Below the pieces are notes generated by a model that was given only the letters and a program-made list of their open reading frames with translations, ran no database searches and was not told the origin of the DNA. The position numbers and the translations under genes are program-made. From the NCBI RefSeq assembly GCF_030160755.1, contig NZ_BSOY01000023.1:1-35421 (forward strand): DNA of 35,421 bases. The letters run 5' to 3'. This DNA is from Brevundimonas denitrificans. GTDB taxonomy: Bacteria; Pseudomonadota; Alphaproteobacteria; Caulobacterales; Caulobacteraceae. Below are positions 24,222 to 33,603 of this stretch, in pieces (the stretch's first letter is position 1; each line of letters starts with the position of its first letter).

Positions 24222-24479
24222 CTGGTACAGATTTTCGTTCGCGATAATAACGTCGATCAAGCGCTCAAGGCCCTCAAGAAGAAAATGCAGCGCGAAGGCA
24301 GCTTCCGCGAGATGAAGCGCCACGTGCACTACGAGAAGCCCTCGGAGAAGCGCGCCCGCCAGAAGGCCGAGGCCGTGCGCCGCGCCCGCAAACTGGCCCG
24401 CAAGCGCATGCAGCGCGAAGGCCTGCTGCCGCCGCCGAAGCCCCGGGTTCCGGGCGTGGGCGGCCCGAGCCGCGGCTAA
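24222..24479 (+). CDS. rpsU: 30S ribosomal protein bS21, apparent CTG start
   Basis: 85-residue small basic protein needed for initiation on the 30S subunit. The family block [20 protein letters not shown], then [37 protein letters not shown], is unmistakable; the tail [16 protein letters not shown] is the Pro/Gly-rich end seen in alphaproteobacteria. No ATG, GTG or TTG exists in frame near the conserved N-terminus. The codon before VQIF is CTG at 24222, with AAAGGAG exactly eight bases upstream, so CTG is most likely the start. The frame is open upstream, but that is not S21 sequence. A terminator follows. Confidence 0.93.
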   Translation: MVQIFVRDNNVDQALKALKKKMQREGSFREMKRHVHYEKPSEKRARQKAEAVRRARKLARKRMQREGLLPPPKPRVPGVGGPSRG

Positions 24480-24510
24480 ACCCCGCTCGACAGCCGAACG
24501 AACAGATCAA

Positions 24511-24542
24511 GGGCCGCCCCGGAAAACCGGAGCGGCCCTTTT
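24511..24542 (+). terminator. Rho-independent terminator after rpsU
   Basis: GGGCCGCCCCGG and CCGGAGCGGCCC pair around AAAA with one mismatch, followed by TTTTCC, starting about 30 bases after the rpsU stop. Clear classical form. Confidence 0.88.
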
Positions 24543-24601
24543 CCATGCCGGCGACCGCTCCGCCCGGGCATCGCGGTGGGGAACGGCCGTTCCGGGCGAG
24601 G

Positions 24602-25072
24602 TCAGCCCCCTTGGCGCACCGGCCAGAGGATTTCCGTCCTGATCTGTTCCGGCGGGGTCTCCGGGGGGCTGTGATAGACCTCCCACATGTCCCGGGCGGC
24701 GACCAAGCCCTGCGCCTTCATGGCCCCGATCATGGCGTTGTAGGTGCTCCCCACGCTGTCGTAAGGCCCCAGGTGTACAGCCTTCATGGTCGCGCTCGCG
24801 GGCGTCTCTCCGATGGACAGGCCGGCGGCGCGCAGCGCCCCGACCTCTTCAGGACGACACGGAAAACCAAGCTGGAAGGTCGTCGACGTCTCGTCGTACT
24901 CGACGTAGTGGCACATCGGCATGCCGGCCATCTCCGCCCTGGCCTCTGCGAACAGGGCGCTCAGCCGGCCGAACCCCTCGCCCATGGCCGTGGCGATGCC
25001 GGCCATCGGCGTGGTGACGGTGATGTAGGCGAACGGCCCGGGCTTGAGCGTGACAACGGGAAATTCCGGCAT
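24602..25072 (-). CDS. GyrI-like / AraC effector-binding-domain protein
   Basis: 156-residue single-domain protein of the SOUL/GyrI-like small-molecule-binding type: MPEFPVVTLKPGPFAYITVTTPMAGIATAMGEGFGRL opens the fold, FPCRPEEVGALRAAGLSIGETPASATMKAVHLGPYDSVGSTYNAM is the usual central block (the 'HxGPYDxxxxxY' pattern), and TEILWPV ends it. Such proteins bind or hydrolyse small compounds, or act as effector domains without a DNA-binding part; the ligand here is unknown. The ATG at 25072 has a perfect AAGGAGG six bases upstream, which rules out the in-frame ATG at 25174. It converges with rpsU. Confidence 0.82.
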   Translation of the reverse strand: MPEFPVVTLKPGPFAYITVTTPMAGIATAMGEGFGRLSALFAEARAEMAGMPMCHYVEYDETSTTFQLGFPCRPEEVGALRAAGLSIGETPASATMKAVHLGPYDSVGSTYNAMIGAMKAQGLVAARDMWEVYHSPPETPPEQIRTEILWPVRQGG

Positions 25073-25214
25073 GGTCGCCTCCTTTGAGAGAGCGCCAGTC
25101 TGCACATGCGGTCCACCGCGCCCCTTGATGCACGTCAAGGAAACGTCGGCGATCCCCGCGGACTGTCGCCCCAATGGCGGCCCGGACGCTTCCCCGGGGC
25201 GAGGAAGGGTCGGC

Positions 25215-26603
25215 TCACTTCCCCCCGCCCCGCGCGGCGCTGACGAAGCTCTTCCAGCTCAGCTTCACGTCCGACAGCGCCCCGGCCCTGAAGGCCCGGC
25301 CCGCCACCCAGACCATGAACAGGGCGAAGACAGCCATGCCGGCGATCGCGCCGACCAGTTCGATCATCGGCGGATCCGACGGAAGGCGCGCCATCATCAC
25401 GAACGGCGTGAAGAACGGCACCATGGACAGGATGCGAATGACGGGCGCGTCCGGCGAGCCGATGGCCATCTGCATGGTGAACATCGGGATGACCAGCACC
25501 ATCATGATCGGGCCCATCAGGGTCTGGGCGTCACGCGGCGTCTCGCAGAACGAGCCGATGGCGGCGAACAGGACCGCATACATCAGATAGCCGCCGACCA
25601 TGAAGGCCGCGAAATAGCCGAGCAGGCCGCCGTGCAGCAGCACGTCGCCGATCATCGCCGCCGTGTCCGGGAAGGTCGTCAACAGGCCCGCCGCTCCGAT
25701 CCCGCCCCAGGCGAGCAGCACCGTCAGCGTCAGCATGGCCACGCCCAGAACCTTGCCGGCCAGGATCTCCGTCGCCGAGGCCGAGGACAGCAGCACCTCG
25801 AGGATCTTGTTCGACTTCTCCTCCATCACGCTGTTCAGCAGGATGGAGGCCCCGGTCAGCACCAGCGACCACAGCAGGAATCCGCCGGCCAGACCGATGA
25901 TCTGGGGCAGCTTGTCGCGGAACGACACCTCGCCCGCCCCCGCCGATTTGGGCGAGAAGGCCTTCACCTCCGGCCGGAACCGCTCGGTGGCGTCGACGAC
26001 GGCGGGATCAATCCCGGCTGCTTCCAGCACGGACTTGCGGTTGGCCGCCTTCAGGGCGCCGCGGACGAAGTCCTGCACCGTGTCGTCGGTGGCGCGGGCG
26101 CTCCAGACGCGGGCCCCCGGCACGCCGTTGACGCGGGTCAGGAAGACGACGGCGTCGAGGCGCTCGGCCTTGGCGACTTCATCGCCGAGATAATGGCGCA
26201 CGATTTCGTCCTGCGCTTCGCCCGGCGCCGCCGCGGTGATGGCGGTCGGAGGCGCGACGATGCGCATCTTCGGCCGGGACAAAGCCGCGAGCGCATTGCC
26301 GGCGGCGCCGCTTCCGGCTGCGCCGGCGGTCTCCTGCGCCTTCTCGGCGGCCTCGCGGGCGTTGGCGGCGCGGCGGTCGGCGTCATCCCTGAGGGCGTCC
26401 CGGACCGCGGCGGCCAGGCCCTGGGCCTCGACCCCTTCCTCGATCAGAACGACCTCGCGAACCGGTTCGTTCGACCGCATCAGGATCGGAATGAACCCGC
26501 CCAGCACCGCGAACAGCGGGAACGCCAGCAGCGACAGCCAGAAGCCGACGGTCTTGGCATAGGCGCCGTATTCACGGCGCGCGATCAGGAGGATGCGGCT
26601 CAT
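25215..26603 (-). CDS. ABC transporter permease, NatB/ABC-2 type
   Basis: 462-residue membrane subunit. One helix at residues about 20-42 (FWLSLLAFPLFAVLGGFIPIL), a long periplasmic domain of some 200 residues, then five to six helices in the C-terminal half, including LLLSSASATEILAGKVLGVAMLTLTVLLAW with the EKSNKILEVLLSS motif typical of the NatB family (Na+ or multidrug efflux). A proximal Ala-rich stretch (ANAREAAEKAQETAGAAGSGAAG) lies in the periplasmic part. The ATG overlaps the stop of the ATPase gene (ATGA), so the two subunits are coupled. The substrate cannot be told from sequence. Confidence 0.88.
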   Translation of the reverse strand: MSRILLIARREYGAYAKTVGFWLSLLAFPLFAVLGGFIPILMRSNEPVREVVLIEEGVEAQGLAAAVRDALRDDADRRAANAREAAEKAQETAGAAGSGAAGNALAALSRPKMRIVAPPTAITAAAPGEAQDEIVRHYLGDEVAKAERLDAVVFLTRVNGVPGARVWSARATDDTVQDFVRGALKAANRKSVLEAAGIDPAVVDATERFRPEVKAFSPKSAGAGEVSFRDKLPQIIGLAGGFLLWSLVLTGASILLNSVMEEKSNKILEVLLSSASATEILAGKVLGVAMLTLTVLLAWGGIGAAGLLTTFPDTAAMIGDVLLHGGLLGYFAAFMVGGYLMYAVLFAAIGSFCETPRDAQTLMGPIMMVLVIPMFTMQMAIGSPDAPVIRILSMVPFFTPFVMMARLPSDPPMIELVGAIAGMAVFALFMVWVAGRAFRAGALSDVKLSWKSFVSAARGGGK

Positions 26604-27562
26604 CGGACAGCTCCCGGGGCGGTCGGTTTCACCGACTGGTCGATGTCGGGATTGTCGCCGGTCAGGCTGATGAAGGCGTCATGCAGGCTCGGCTCGCGGA
26701 GCTCGAACCGGCGAACGTCCAGGCCGCCGAGGAAGGCCGCCTTCAGCGCCTCCTGCCCCCGGCCGCCCTGACCCAGGGCCGCCTTGAGCACGCGTACGCC
26801 GTCACGCTCCGAGACCACCTCGACGCCGCTGACGCCCGGCAGGGCCGCGGCCTGGGCCGCCTCGATGGCGCCTTCCAGCTCAAGGAAGCGGCGCGTGGTC
26901 GCCTGCGCCTCGGCCACCGTGCCCTCGAACGCCTTTCGCCCCCGCGCCAGCAGCACGACCTTGTCGCACAGCCGCTCGGCGTGCTGCATCACATGGGTGG
27001 AGAACAGCACCGTGGCCCCGTCCGCCGCCAGCTGCCGGATGACGGCCTCCAGCCCCTGCTGGTTCACCGGATCAAGGCCCGAGAACGGCTCGTCGAGGAT
27101 CACGAACTCCGGCCGATGCACCACCGAGGCGATCAGCTGGACCTTCTGGGCCATTCCCTTGGACAGCTCCTTCATCTTCTTGTTCTTCGAGGCGCCCAGC
27201 CCCTGGGCGTCCAGCATCTCGCGCGCCCGTCTGCGGCCCTCGCCGGTCGGCAGCCCCTTCAGGGCGCCGAAGAAGGCGATGGCGTCCACCGGCGTCATCT
27301 TCTTGTAGAGGCCCCGCTCCTCCGGCAGGAAGCCGATCCGGTCACGCACCTTGCGGCCGTCGTCGGCGCCGAGGATGTCGATGCGTCCCGCGCTCGCGCC
27401 CTGCAGCCCCAGGATCATGCGGATGGTCGAGGTCTTGCCGGCCCCGTTCGGGCCCAGGAAGCCGCAGATGGTTCCCTTCTCCACCTGGAAGCTCAGGTCG
27501 CGCACGGCCTGGAAGTCGCCGTACCGTTTGCTCACCCCTTCGAGCGTCAACGCCGCCGCCAT
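26600..27562 (-). CDS. ABC transporter ATPase, NatA type
   Basis: 320-residue cytoplasmic subunit that powers the permease encoded next. Walker A GPNGAGKTS (Lys43), Q-loop region FLPEERGLYKKMTP, signature LSKGMAQKVQ, Walker B FVILDEPFSGLDP and the H-loop STHVM are intact. The EERGLYKKM stretch and the C-terminal DUF4162-like part (FELREPSLHDAFISLTG) are common in the NatA group. The ATG at 27562 precedes the conserved core by seven residues; a frame extension upstream to 27655 is not family-like. It diverges from phoR, with a 145-base gap holding both promoters. Confidence 0.9.
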   Translation of the reverse strand: MAAALTLEGVSKRYGDFQAVRDLSFQVEKGTICGFLGPNGAGKTSTIRMILGLQGASAGRIDILGADDGRKVRDRIGFLPEERGLYKKMTPVDAIAFFGALKGLPTGEGRRRAREMLDAQGLGASKNKKMKELSKGMAQKVQLIASVVHRPEFVILDEPFSGLDPVNQQGLEAVIRQLAADGATVLFSTHVMQHAERLCDKVVLLARGRKAFEGTVAEAQATTRRFLELEGAIEAAQAAALPGVSGVEVVSERDGVRVLKAALGQGGRGQEALKAAFLGGLDVRRFELREPSLHDAFISLTGDNPDIDQSVKPTAPGAVR

Positions 27563-27707
27563 GATGTCGTCCCTGCCCGTCTCTGTTCCTCCCAGGATTA
27601 GGTGTGTAAAGGACGTTTGACAAGCGGTCTCGCACCTCTGGCGCCCCGTTGTCATGATTTCCGTGTCATGTTCGCCGACACGAGTCGCGCGTCCGATGAA
27701 AGCGTGA

Positions 27708-29123
27708 ATGCCCTACGAAGTCTCTCCCTCCCCCGTGGCGCCCCGGGCCGGTTCACGCCTGTGGACCGCTGGCGCCAGCACGGGAATCGCCGTCATCGTG
27801 CTCGTGGGCCTGGCCGTCTATCAACCCGCCCTGGCGCCGTATCTGCTCGGCGCCGCGGGCCTGATCGGTCTGGCGGCCTGGATCCTGAACCGAACGCCGC
27901 CCGCCCCGGCCCCGTCGAACGACCCGGCCGGTCTCGCCCCGTCCCAGGCGGCGCTGGAAACCGAGACGACCTTGCTGGAGAGCGTGTTCGAGGCCCTGGC
28001 CGACCCGGTTCTGGTGGTGTCGGGCGGCGAGGCGGACGACATCGCCGGGCGTCGCATCGTCCTGGCCAACGCCGCCGCCCGCGACCTGCTGCGCATCCAG
28101 CGCGAAGGCGGCCTGCTGGTCCCGGTGTTGCGCGACCCGGCCGTGCTCGAGGCGGTGGACGAGGCCCTGTTCGGCGGCCTGACCCGCACCACCGACTATG
28201 CGGGCATGGGCGCCCAGACGCGGCACTGGCGGGCGGTGACCCAGCCCCTGGCGCAGGCCCGGTCGGGGCCGCTGGCCCTCGTCGTCCTGCGCGACGAGAC
28301 CGATGTGCGCCGCATGGAGCTGATGCGCGTCGATTTCCTCGCCAACGCCAGCCACGAACTGAAGACCCCGCTAGCCTCCCTGTCCGGCTTCATCGAGACG
28401 CTCAAGGGTCACGCCCGCGACGACCCCAAGGCCCGCGATCGCTTTCTCGACATCATGGCCACCCAGGCCGACCGGATGAGCCGGCTGGTCTCCGACCTGC
28501 TGTCGCTCAGCCGGATCGAGCTGAACGAACACATCCCGCCGGCCGGCCGGGTCGATCTCGCCCGCGCCGCCGCCGATGTGGTCGATGCGGTCAGCGTGCT
28601 GTCCGCCGAACGCAACGTCGTCGTCCGCCTTGACGACCGCGAGACCAGCGCCCCGGTCCATGGCGACCGCGACGAGATTCTCCAGGTGGTCCAGAATCTG
28701 GTGGATAACGCCATCAAATACTCTCCCGCCAGCGGAACGGTGGAGATCGTGATCCGGCCCGATATCGCCCTGGATGAAGCCGCCGCCCCCTGGTCCGGCG
28801 GCAATCGCGGCGACGGCGCCACCCGGTTGCCGCTGGTCACGCCGGATCGCGAGGCCGGCCAGCGCTACGCCGCCGTCACCGTGCGCGACCACGGCCCGGG
28901 CATGGCCCGCGAGCACCTGCCGCGCCTGACCGAGCGATTCTACCGCGTCGAGGGGCAGAAGAGCGGCGAGCGCCAGGGCACCGGCCTCGGGCTCGCCATC
29001 GTCAAACACATCGTCAACCGGCACCGCGGCGGGCTGACCGTCGAGAGCGCGCCGGGACAGGGCGCGGCCTTCACCGCCTACTTCCCGCTCGCCCCGCGCC
29101 GGGAGGCCGTGACGCCTTCGTGA
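27708..29123 (+). CDS. phoR: Phosphate-regulon sensor histidine kinase PhoR
   Basis: 471 residues. Two membrane helices (about 25-40 and 44-60) without a periplasmic sensor domain of note, a PAS-like domain (about 85-200), then HisKA with the phospho-acceptor His216 in FLANASHELKTPLASL, and the HATPase: N-box VVQNLVDNAIKYSP, G1 VRDHGPGMA, F-box ERFYRVE and G2 GTGLGLAIVKH. The lack of a real sensor domain fits PhoR, which reads phosphate through the Pst complex and PhoU. It heads the cluster phoR-pstCAB-phoU-phoB, about 140 bases before pstC, with a PhoB-box-like site in that gap. No strong ribosome site before the ATG. Confidence 0.93.
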   Translation: MPYEVSPSPVAPRAGSRLWTAGASTGIAVIVLVGLAVYQPALAPYLLGAAGLIGLAAWILNRTPPAPAPSNDPAGLAPSQAALETETTLLESVFEALADPVLVVSGGEADDIAGRRIVLANAAARDLLRIQREGGLLVPVLRDPAVLEAVDEALFGGLTRTTDYAGMGAQTRHWRAVTQPLAQARSGPLALVVLRDETDVRRMELMRVDFLANASHELKTPLASLSGFIETLKGHARDDPKARDRFLDIMATQADRMSRLVSDLLSLSRIELNEHIPPAGRVDLARAAADVVDAVSVLSAERNVVVRLDDRETSAPVHGDRDEILQVVQNLVDNAIKYSPASGTVEIVIRPDIALDEAAAPWSGGNRGDGATRLPLVTPDREAGQRYAAVTVRDHGPGMAREHLPRLTERFYRVEGQKSGERQGTGLGLAIVKHIVNRHRGGLTVESAPGQGAAFTAYFPLAPRREAVTPS

Positions 29124-29142
29124 CACAGGACTCCCGCCCGGC

Positions 29143-29181
29143 CTGTCAGCGTAACAGAACTGTCATGCGGTCGTCGTAATC
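29143..29181 (+). promoter_or_regulatory. Putative PhoB box before pstC
   Basis: CTGTCAG at 29143 and, in an 11-base rhythm, GCGTAACAGAA (29149), CTGTCATGCGG (29160) and TCGTCGTAATC (29171). PhoB binds direct repeats of CTGTCAT-like heptamers at 11-base spacing; the middle unit is a perfect heptamer, the flanking ones are degenerate. It lies 80-120 bases before the pstC ATG, just behind phoR. Confidence 0.55.
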
Positions 29182-29260
29182 CGCTGACCATTCAGGGGCA
29201 GTTATCGGCGCGGGGCGAACCGGGCGACCGGGCGGCCCGATTCTGCTTTCCCGGACGTCC

Positions 29261-30703
29261 ATGACCTGGCTTTTCCTGCCGATCCTGATCGCCGCAGCCG
29301 TCGCCGCCTATGTCGGCGGCCGGGCCCTGGCGCGTCGGCGCGGCCGGTCCCTGCCGGCGGGAGAGCGGTCCCATTCCCGCCCGGGCCAGCACGGCGCCTA
29401 CGCCCTGATCTGGACCGTGGTTCCGGCCCTGGTCGTGCTGATGGGGGCGTCTGTCTTTTCGCCCAATATCGAGCGGCAACTGACCGCGTCTGGCGCGCCC
29501 GAGGCGGTGCAGCAGCTCGAACCTTTCCGCCGCGAGGCCTTCTTCGCGGACGCCCGCGCCGTCGGCGCCGGTCGGCCGGCCGTTCAGATCTGGCCCGCGC
29601 CCTATGCCGAACTGCTGCCCACCGAGGGTCAGCGCGCCTCGCGGATCGGCCAGATGCTCGATCTCGGCGCCATCGTCGGAGCCGCCCTCGCCGCGCTGCT
29701 CGGCGCCCTGTTCGTCTTCGGCCAGATCCGGCCCGGCATGAGGGCCCGAAACCGCGTCGAAGGCTGGATCGTCGGCCTGCTGTTCGCCTGTTCGGCCGTC
29801 GCCGTCCTGACCACGGTCGGGATCATCGCCTCTCTGGTCTATGATTCCCTGCGCTTCTTCTCGACCGTCCCGCTGGCCGAATTCCTGTTCGGAACCCAGT
29901 GGAGCCCGCAGACCGCGATCCGCGCCGACCAGGTCGGTTCGACCGGCGCCTTCGGCGCCCTGCCGCTGTTCGTGGGCACCTTCCTGATCATGCTGATCGC
30001 CATGGCCGTGGCCGCGCCGGTCGGTCTGTTCTCGGCCATCTATCTGTCGGAGTACGCCGGGCCGATCTTCCGCGCGACGGTCAAGCCGGTGCTGGAAATT
30101 CTCGCCGGGGTGCCCACCGTGGTCTACGGCTTCTTCGCCGCCCTGACCGTGGGCCCGGCCTTCCGCGAGTTCTTCAACGGCCTGGGCGCCCTGATGGTCG
30201 GCGGGCCGCTGGACGGCCTCGGCCAGTATCTGATGCTGGTGCAGAACCAGATGGCCCTGGTCGCCGGGGCGGTCATGGGCATCATGCTGATCCCCTTCGT
30301 CAGCTCCCTGTCGGACGACATCATCAACGCCGTGCCCCAGTCGCTGCGCGACGGCTCCTACGCCATGGGGGCGACGAAGTCGGAGACCGTGAAGCGGGTG
30401 CTGCTGCCCGCCGCCCTGCCCGGCGTCGCCGGGGCCATGCTGCTGGCCATGTCGCGGGCCATCGGCGAGACCATGATCGTCACCATGGCCGCCGGCCTCG
30501 CCGCCCGCCTGACCCTGAACCCGCTGGACACCGTCACCACCGTCACGGTCCAGATCGTCACCCTGCTGACCGGCGATCAGGAGTTCAACAGCCCCAAGAC
30601 CCTGTCCGCCTTCGGCCTGGGACTGACCCTGTTCCTCGTCACCCTGGTGCTGAACATCGTCGCCCAGCGCATCGTCCAGACCTACCGGCAGCAGTATGAC
30701 TGA
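29261..30703 (+). CDS. pstC: Phosphate ABC transporter permease PstC
   Basis: One of the two channel subunits for high-affinity phosphate uptake, inner membrane. 480 residues: an N-terminal part of about 180 residues with two or three extra helices (the long alphaproteobacterial type), then the permease domain with [34 protein letters not shown] and the ATPase-contact loop [46 protein letters not shown]. The C-terminus overlaps the pstA start by eight bases. First gene after phoR; the leader carries the likely PhoB box. The ATG at 29261 has a poor ribosome site, so the exact start is moderately sure. Confidence 0.95.
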   Translation: [480 protein letters not shown]

Positions 30704-31982
30704 GACGCCTGTCACGTCCGAAATGCGCGCCGCGCGCCTGCGCGCCGGTCTGAAGCGGCGCTATGCCCGCGAGGGCCGGTTCAGGCTGTACGGCCTTCTC
30801 GCCATCGGCGTGGCGGTCGGCTTCCTGCTGCTGCTGCTGGGGCGGATCATCGAACAGGGCCACACGGCCTTCTACACCCACACCGTCACCGTCCCGGTCT
30901 ATATGGACCCCGCCCGGGTCGACCGCGCCTACCCCCAGGGCACCAATTTCGAACTGCTCGTCGCCGAGCAGCAGCTGGCCCGCATGGGGGTCGCCGACGA
31001 CGCCCAGGGAACGAAGGCCGCGGCCATGCGCAGTCTGTTCTCATCCGAGCTCAAGTTCGCCGCCGCCGCCCGCATCCAGGGCAATCCGAACCTGGTCGGC
31101 CAGACCGTGCCGATCGCGGCCCCGGTGTCCGACGACGCCGACCTGTATTTCAAGCACGAGATTTCGCGCGCCACCCCCGCTGACCAGCGCCGTCTCAGCG
31201 ACGAACAGATCAGCTGGCTGGACCGGATGAAGGCGTCGGGCCTCGTCGCCACCCACTTCAACAGCGGCCTGTTCACCAAGGGCGATTCCACCGAGCCGGA
31301 GCTGGCCGGGGTGCTGGGCGCCGTGGTCGGCTCGGCCCTGATGCTGGTGGTCACCGCCCTGATCGCCATTCCGCTGGGCGTCGGCGCGGCCCTATATCTG
31401 GAAGAGTTCGCGCCGCGCGGCCGGATCACCGACCTGATCGAGGTCAATATCAACAACCTCGCCGCCGTGCCGTCGATCATCTACGGCCTGCTGGGCCTGG
31501 CCCTGTTCATCAACTGGATGCACCTGCCGCGCGCCAGCCCGCTGGTCGGCGGCCTGGTCCTGGCCCTGATGGCCCTGCCGACCATCATCATCGCCACCCG
31601 ATCCTCGCTGAAGGCCGTGCCGCCCTCGATCCGCGAGGCCGCCCTGGCCATGGGCGCGTCCAAGACCCAGACGGTGTTCCAGCACACCCTGCCGCTCGCC
31701 ATGCCCGGCGTGATGACCGGCGCCATCATCTCCATGGCCCACGCCCTGGGGGAGACGGCGCCGCTGCTGCTGATCGGCATGGTCAGTTTCATCCCCGGCA
31801 TCCCCCACTCCCTCGGCGAGCCGACCGGGGCCCTGCCGTCGCTGGTCTACATCTGGGAGAACGCCTCGGAGCGGGCCTTCCACGAACGGACCGCCGCGGC
31901 CATCCTCGTCCTTCTCGCCTTCATGATCGTCATGAACGCCGCCGCCATCTTCCTGCGCCGGCGTTTCGAACGCCGGTGGTAA
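30696..31982 (+). CDS. pstA: Phosphate ABC transporter permease PstA
   Basis: Second channel subunit. 428 residues, longer than the enteric form because of a roughly 170-residue periplasmic insertion between the first helix (about 30-50) and the permease core. The core has ALIAIPLGVGAALYLEEFAPRGRITDLIEVNINNLAAVPSIIYGLLG and the coupling loop IREAALAMGASKTQTVFQHTLPLAMPGVMTGAIISMAHALGETAPLL. It starts within the end of pstC (an eight-base overlap), so the two subunits are made in step. pstB follows after six bases. Confidence 0.95.
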   Translation: MTETPVTSEMRAARLRAGLKRRYAREGRFRLYGLLAIGVAVGFLLLLLGRIIEQGHTAFYTHTVTVPVYMDPARVDRAYPQGTNFELLVAEQQLARMGVADDAQGTKAAAMRSLFSSELKFAAAARIQGNPNLVGQTVPIAAPVSDDADLYFKHEISRATPADQRRLSDEQISWLDRMKASGLVATHFNSGLFTKGDSTEPELAGVLGAVVGSALMLVVTALIAIPLGVGAALYLEEFAPRGRITDLIEVNINNLAAVPSIIYGLLGLALFINWMHLPRASPLVGGLVLALMALPTIIIATRSSLKAVPPSIREAALAMGASKTQTVFQHTLPLAMPGVMTGAIISMAHALGETAPLLLIGMVSFIPGIPHSLGEPTGALPSLVYIWENASERAFHERTAAAILVLLAFMIVMNAAAIFLRRRFERRW

Positions 31983-31988
31983 GCTGAT

Positions 31989-32855
31989 ATGAAGTTCAAT
32001 CTCTTTCGCGCGGCGGACGGAACCGAAGGCGGCGGCTCGCCGGCCGGTCCGCCCGTGATCGCCGCCCCGCCCGTCGTGCACAGCTCCGCGCCGATGGGGC
32101 CGACCAAGATCGCCGCCCGCGACGTCTCGGTCTTCTACAGCGGCAAACAGGCGCTGTACGACGTCACGCTGGACATCCCGGACAAGACGGTCACCGCCCT
32201 GATCGGCCCGTCAGGCTGCGGCAAGTCGACCTTCCTGCGGACCATGAACCGCATGAACGACACCATTCCGGGCGCCAAGGTCACCGGCCGCATCGAGATG
32301 GACGGCGAGGACATCAATGCGAAGTCCGTCGATCCCGTCCTCCTGCGCGCCCGCGTCGGCATGGTGTTCCAGAAGCCGAACCCCTTCCCCAAGACCATCT
32401 ATGAGAACGTCGCCTACGGGCCGCGCATCCACGGGCTCGCCGCCTCGAAATCCGAACTGGACAGCGTGGTCGAGGCGTCCCTGAAGCGCGCCGGCCTGTG
32501 GGAGGAGGTCGCCGACCGCCTGCACTCGCCCGGCACCGGCCTGTCCGGCGGCCAGCAGCAGCGCCTTGTCATCGCCCGCGCCATCGCCGTCGAGCCCGAA
32601 GTCATCCTGATGGACGAGCCCTGCTCGGCCCTGGACCCGATCGCCACGGCCAAGATCGAGGAACTGATCGACGAGCTGCGCGAACGCTACTGCATCGTCA
32701 TCGTCACCCATTCCATGGCCCAGGCCGCCCGGGTCAGCCAGCGCACCGCCTTCTTCCACATGGGGCGGCTGGTCGAGACCGGCGACACCGAAGACATCTT
32801 CACCAATCCCCGCGAGCGGCGCACGCTCGACTACATCACCGGCCGTTTCGGCTAG
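31989..32855 (+). CDS. pstB: Phosphate ABC transporter ATPase PstB
   Basis: ATP-hydrolysing subunit of the phosphate importer. 288 residues: a Gly/Pro-rich lead of about 35 residues, then the ATPase with Walker [10 protein letters not shown] (Lys79) followed by the PstB-typical [28 protein letters not shown], signature [15 protein letters not shown], Walker [13 protein letters not shown], and the PstB end [24 protein letters not shown]. The start at 31989 lies six bases after pstA; an internal ATG at 32094 is closer to the conserved core and is the alternative. Confidence 0.96.
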   Translation: MKFNLFRAADGTEGGGSPAGPPVIAAPPVVHSSAPMGPTKIAARDVSVFYSGKQALYDVTLDIPDKTVTALIGPSGCGKSTFLRTMNRMNDTIPGAKVTGRIEMDGEDINAKSVDPVLLRARVGMVFQKPNPFPKTIYENVAYGPRIHGLAASKSELDSVVEASLKRAGLWEEVADRLHSPGTGLSGGQQQRLVIARAIAVEPEVILMDEPCSALDPIATAKIEELIDELRERYCIVIVTHSMAQAARVSQRTAFFHMGRLVETGDTEDIFTNPRERRTLDYITGRFG

Positions 32856-32865
32856 GACCGCCCGC

Positions 32866-33588
32866 ATGCCCCAGCACACCGTCAAGGCCTATGGCGACGA
32901 ACTCAACCAGTTGACCGCCGAGGTCGCCCGCATGGGCGGTCTGGCCGAGGCCCAGGTCGCCGACGCCGTCGATTCCGTGGCTCGCCGCGACATCGCCCTG
33001 GCGCGCGCCGTGGTGGAGCGCGACGCGCGGCTGGACGCCATGCATCGCGATATCGAACGCAAGGCCATTCGCCTGATCGCCCTGCGCCAGCCGGTCGCCT
33101 CGGACCTGCGCCGCACCCTGGCCGCGATGAAGCTGGCGGTCGATCTGGAGCGCACCGGCGACCTGGCCAAGAACATCGCCAAGCGCGGCCTGATCCTCGC
33201 CGAGGGCGAGCCCATGCCGCCGCTGACCCGCTCGATCGAGCGGATGGGAAAACTGGTCTCCATGCGGCTGCGCGACGTGCTGGACGCCTACGCGGCCGCC
33301 GAGATCGACCGCGCCATCGCCGTCTGGAACACCGACGACGAGGTCGACGAGCACTACAACGCCCTTTTCCGCGAGCTGCTGACCTACATGATGGGCGACC
33401 CGCGCACGATCACCGCCGGCACCCACCTGCTGTTCATGGCCAAGAACCTGGAGCGGATCGGCGACCACGCCACCAACATCGCCGAGACCATCTACTACGA
33501 GATCACCGGCCAGGAGTTCACGGGCGAGCGCCCGCGCTGGAGCCCCGACGCCGCCGAAGCCGCCCCCGAACCGCTGTCACCCGTCTAA
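32866..33588 (+). CDS. phoU: Phosphate signalling regulator PhoU
   Basis: Links Pst transport activity to PhoR and keeps the Pho regulon off when phosphate is ample. 240 residues, two similar three-helix PhoU domains: the first with the metal-binding type helix LDAMHRDIERKAIRLIALRQPVASDLRRTLAAMKLAVDLERTGDLAKNIAKR, the second repeating it as ITAGTHLLFMAKNLERIGDHATNIAETIYY. It follows pstB by 10 bases and phoB follows it by 15, so all belong to one transcript. Confidence 0.96.
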   Translation: MPQHTVKAYGDELNQLTAEVARMGGLAEAQVADAVDSVARRDIALARAVVERDARLDAMHRDIERKAIRLIALRQPVASDLRRTLAAMKLAVDLERTGDLAKNIAKRGLILAEGEPMPPLTRSIERMGKLVSMRLRDVLDAYAAAEIDRAIAVWNTDDEVDEHYNALFRELLTYMMGDPRTITAGTHLLFMAKNLERIGDHATNIAETIYYEITGQEFTGERPRWSPDAAEAAPEPLSPV

Positions 33589-33603
33589 CCGGAGATTACG
33601 CCC

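Noticed and set aside
27650..27669. Two TGTCAT motifs before phoR as a PhoB box
   Set aside because: The motifs at 27650 and 27664 are 14 bases apart, while PhoB direct repeats need 11; chance is as likely.
29124..29260. pstS hidden between phoR and pstC
   Set aside because: The gap is only 137 bases and holds no coding sequence of that kind.
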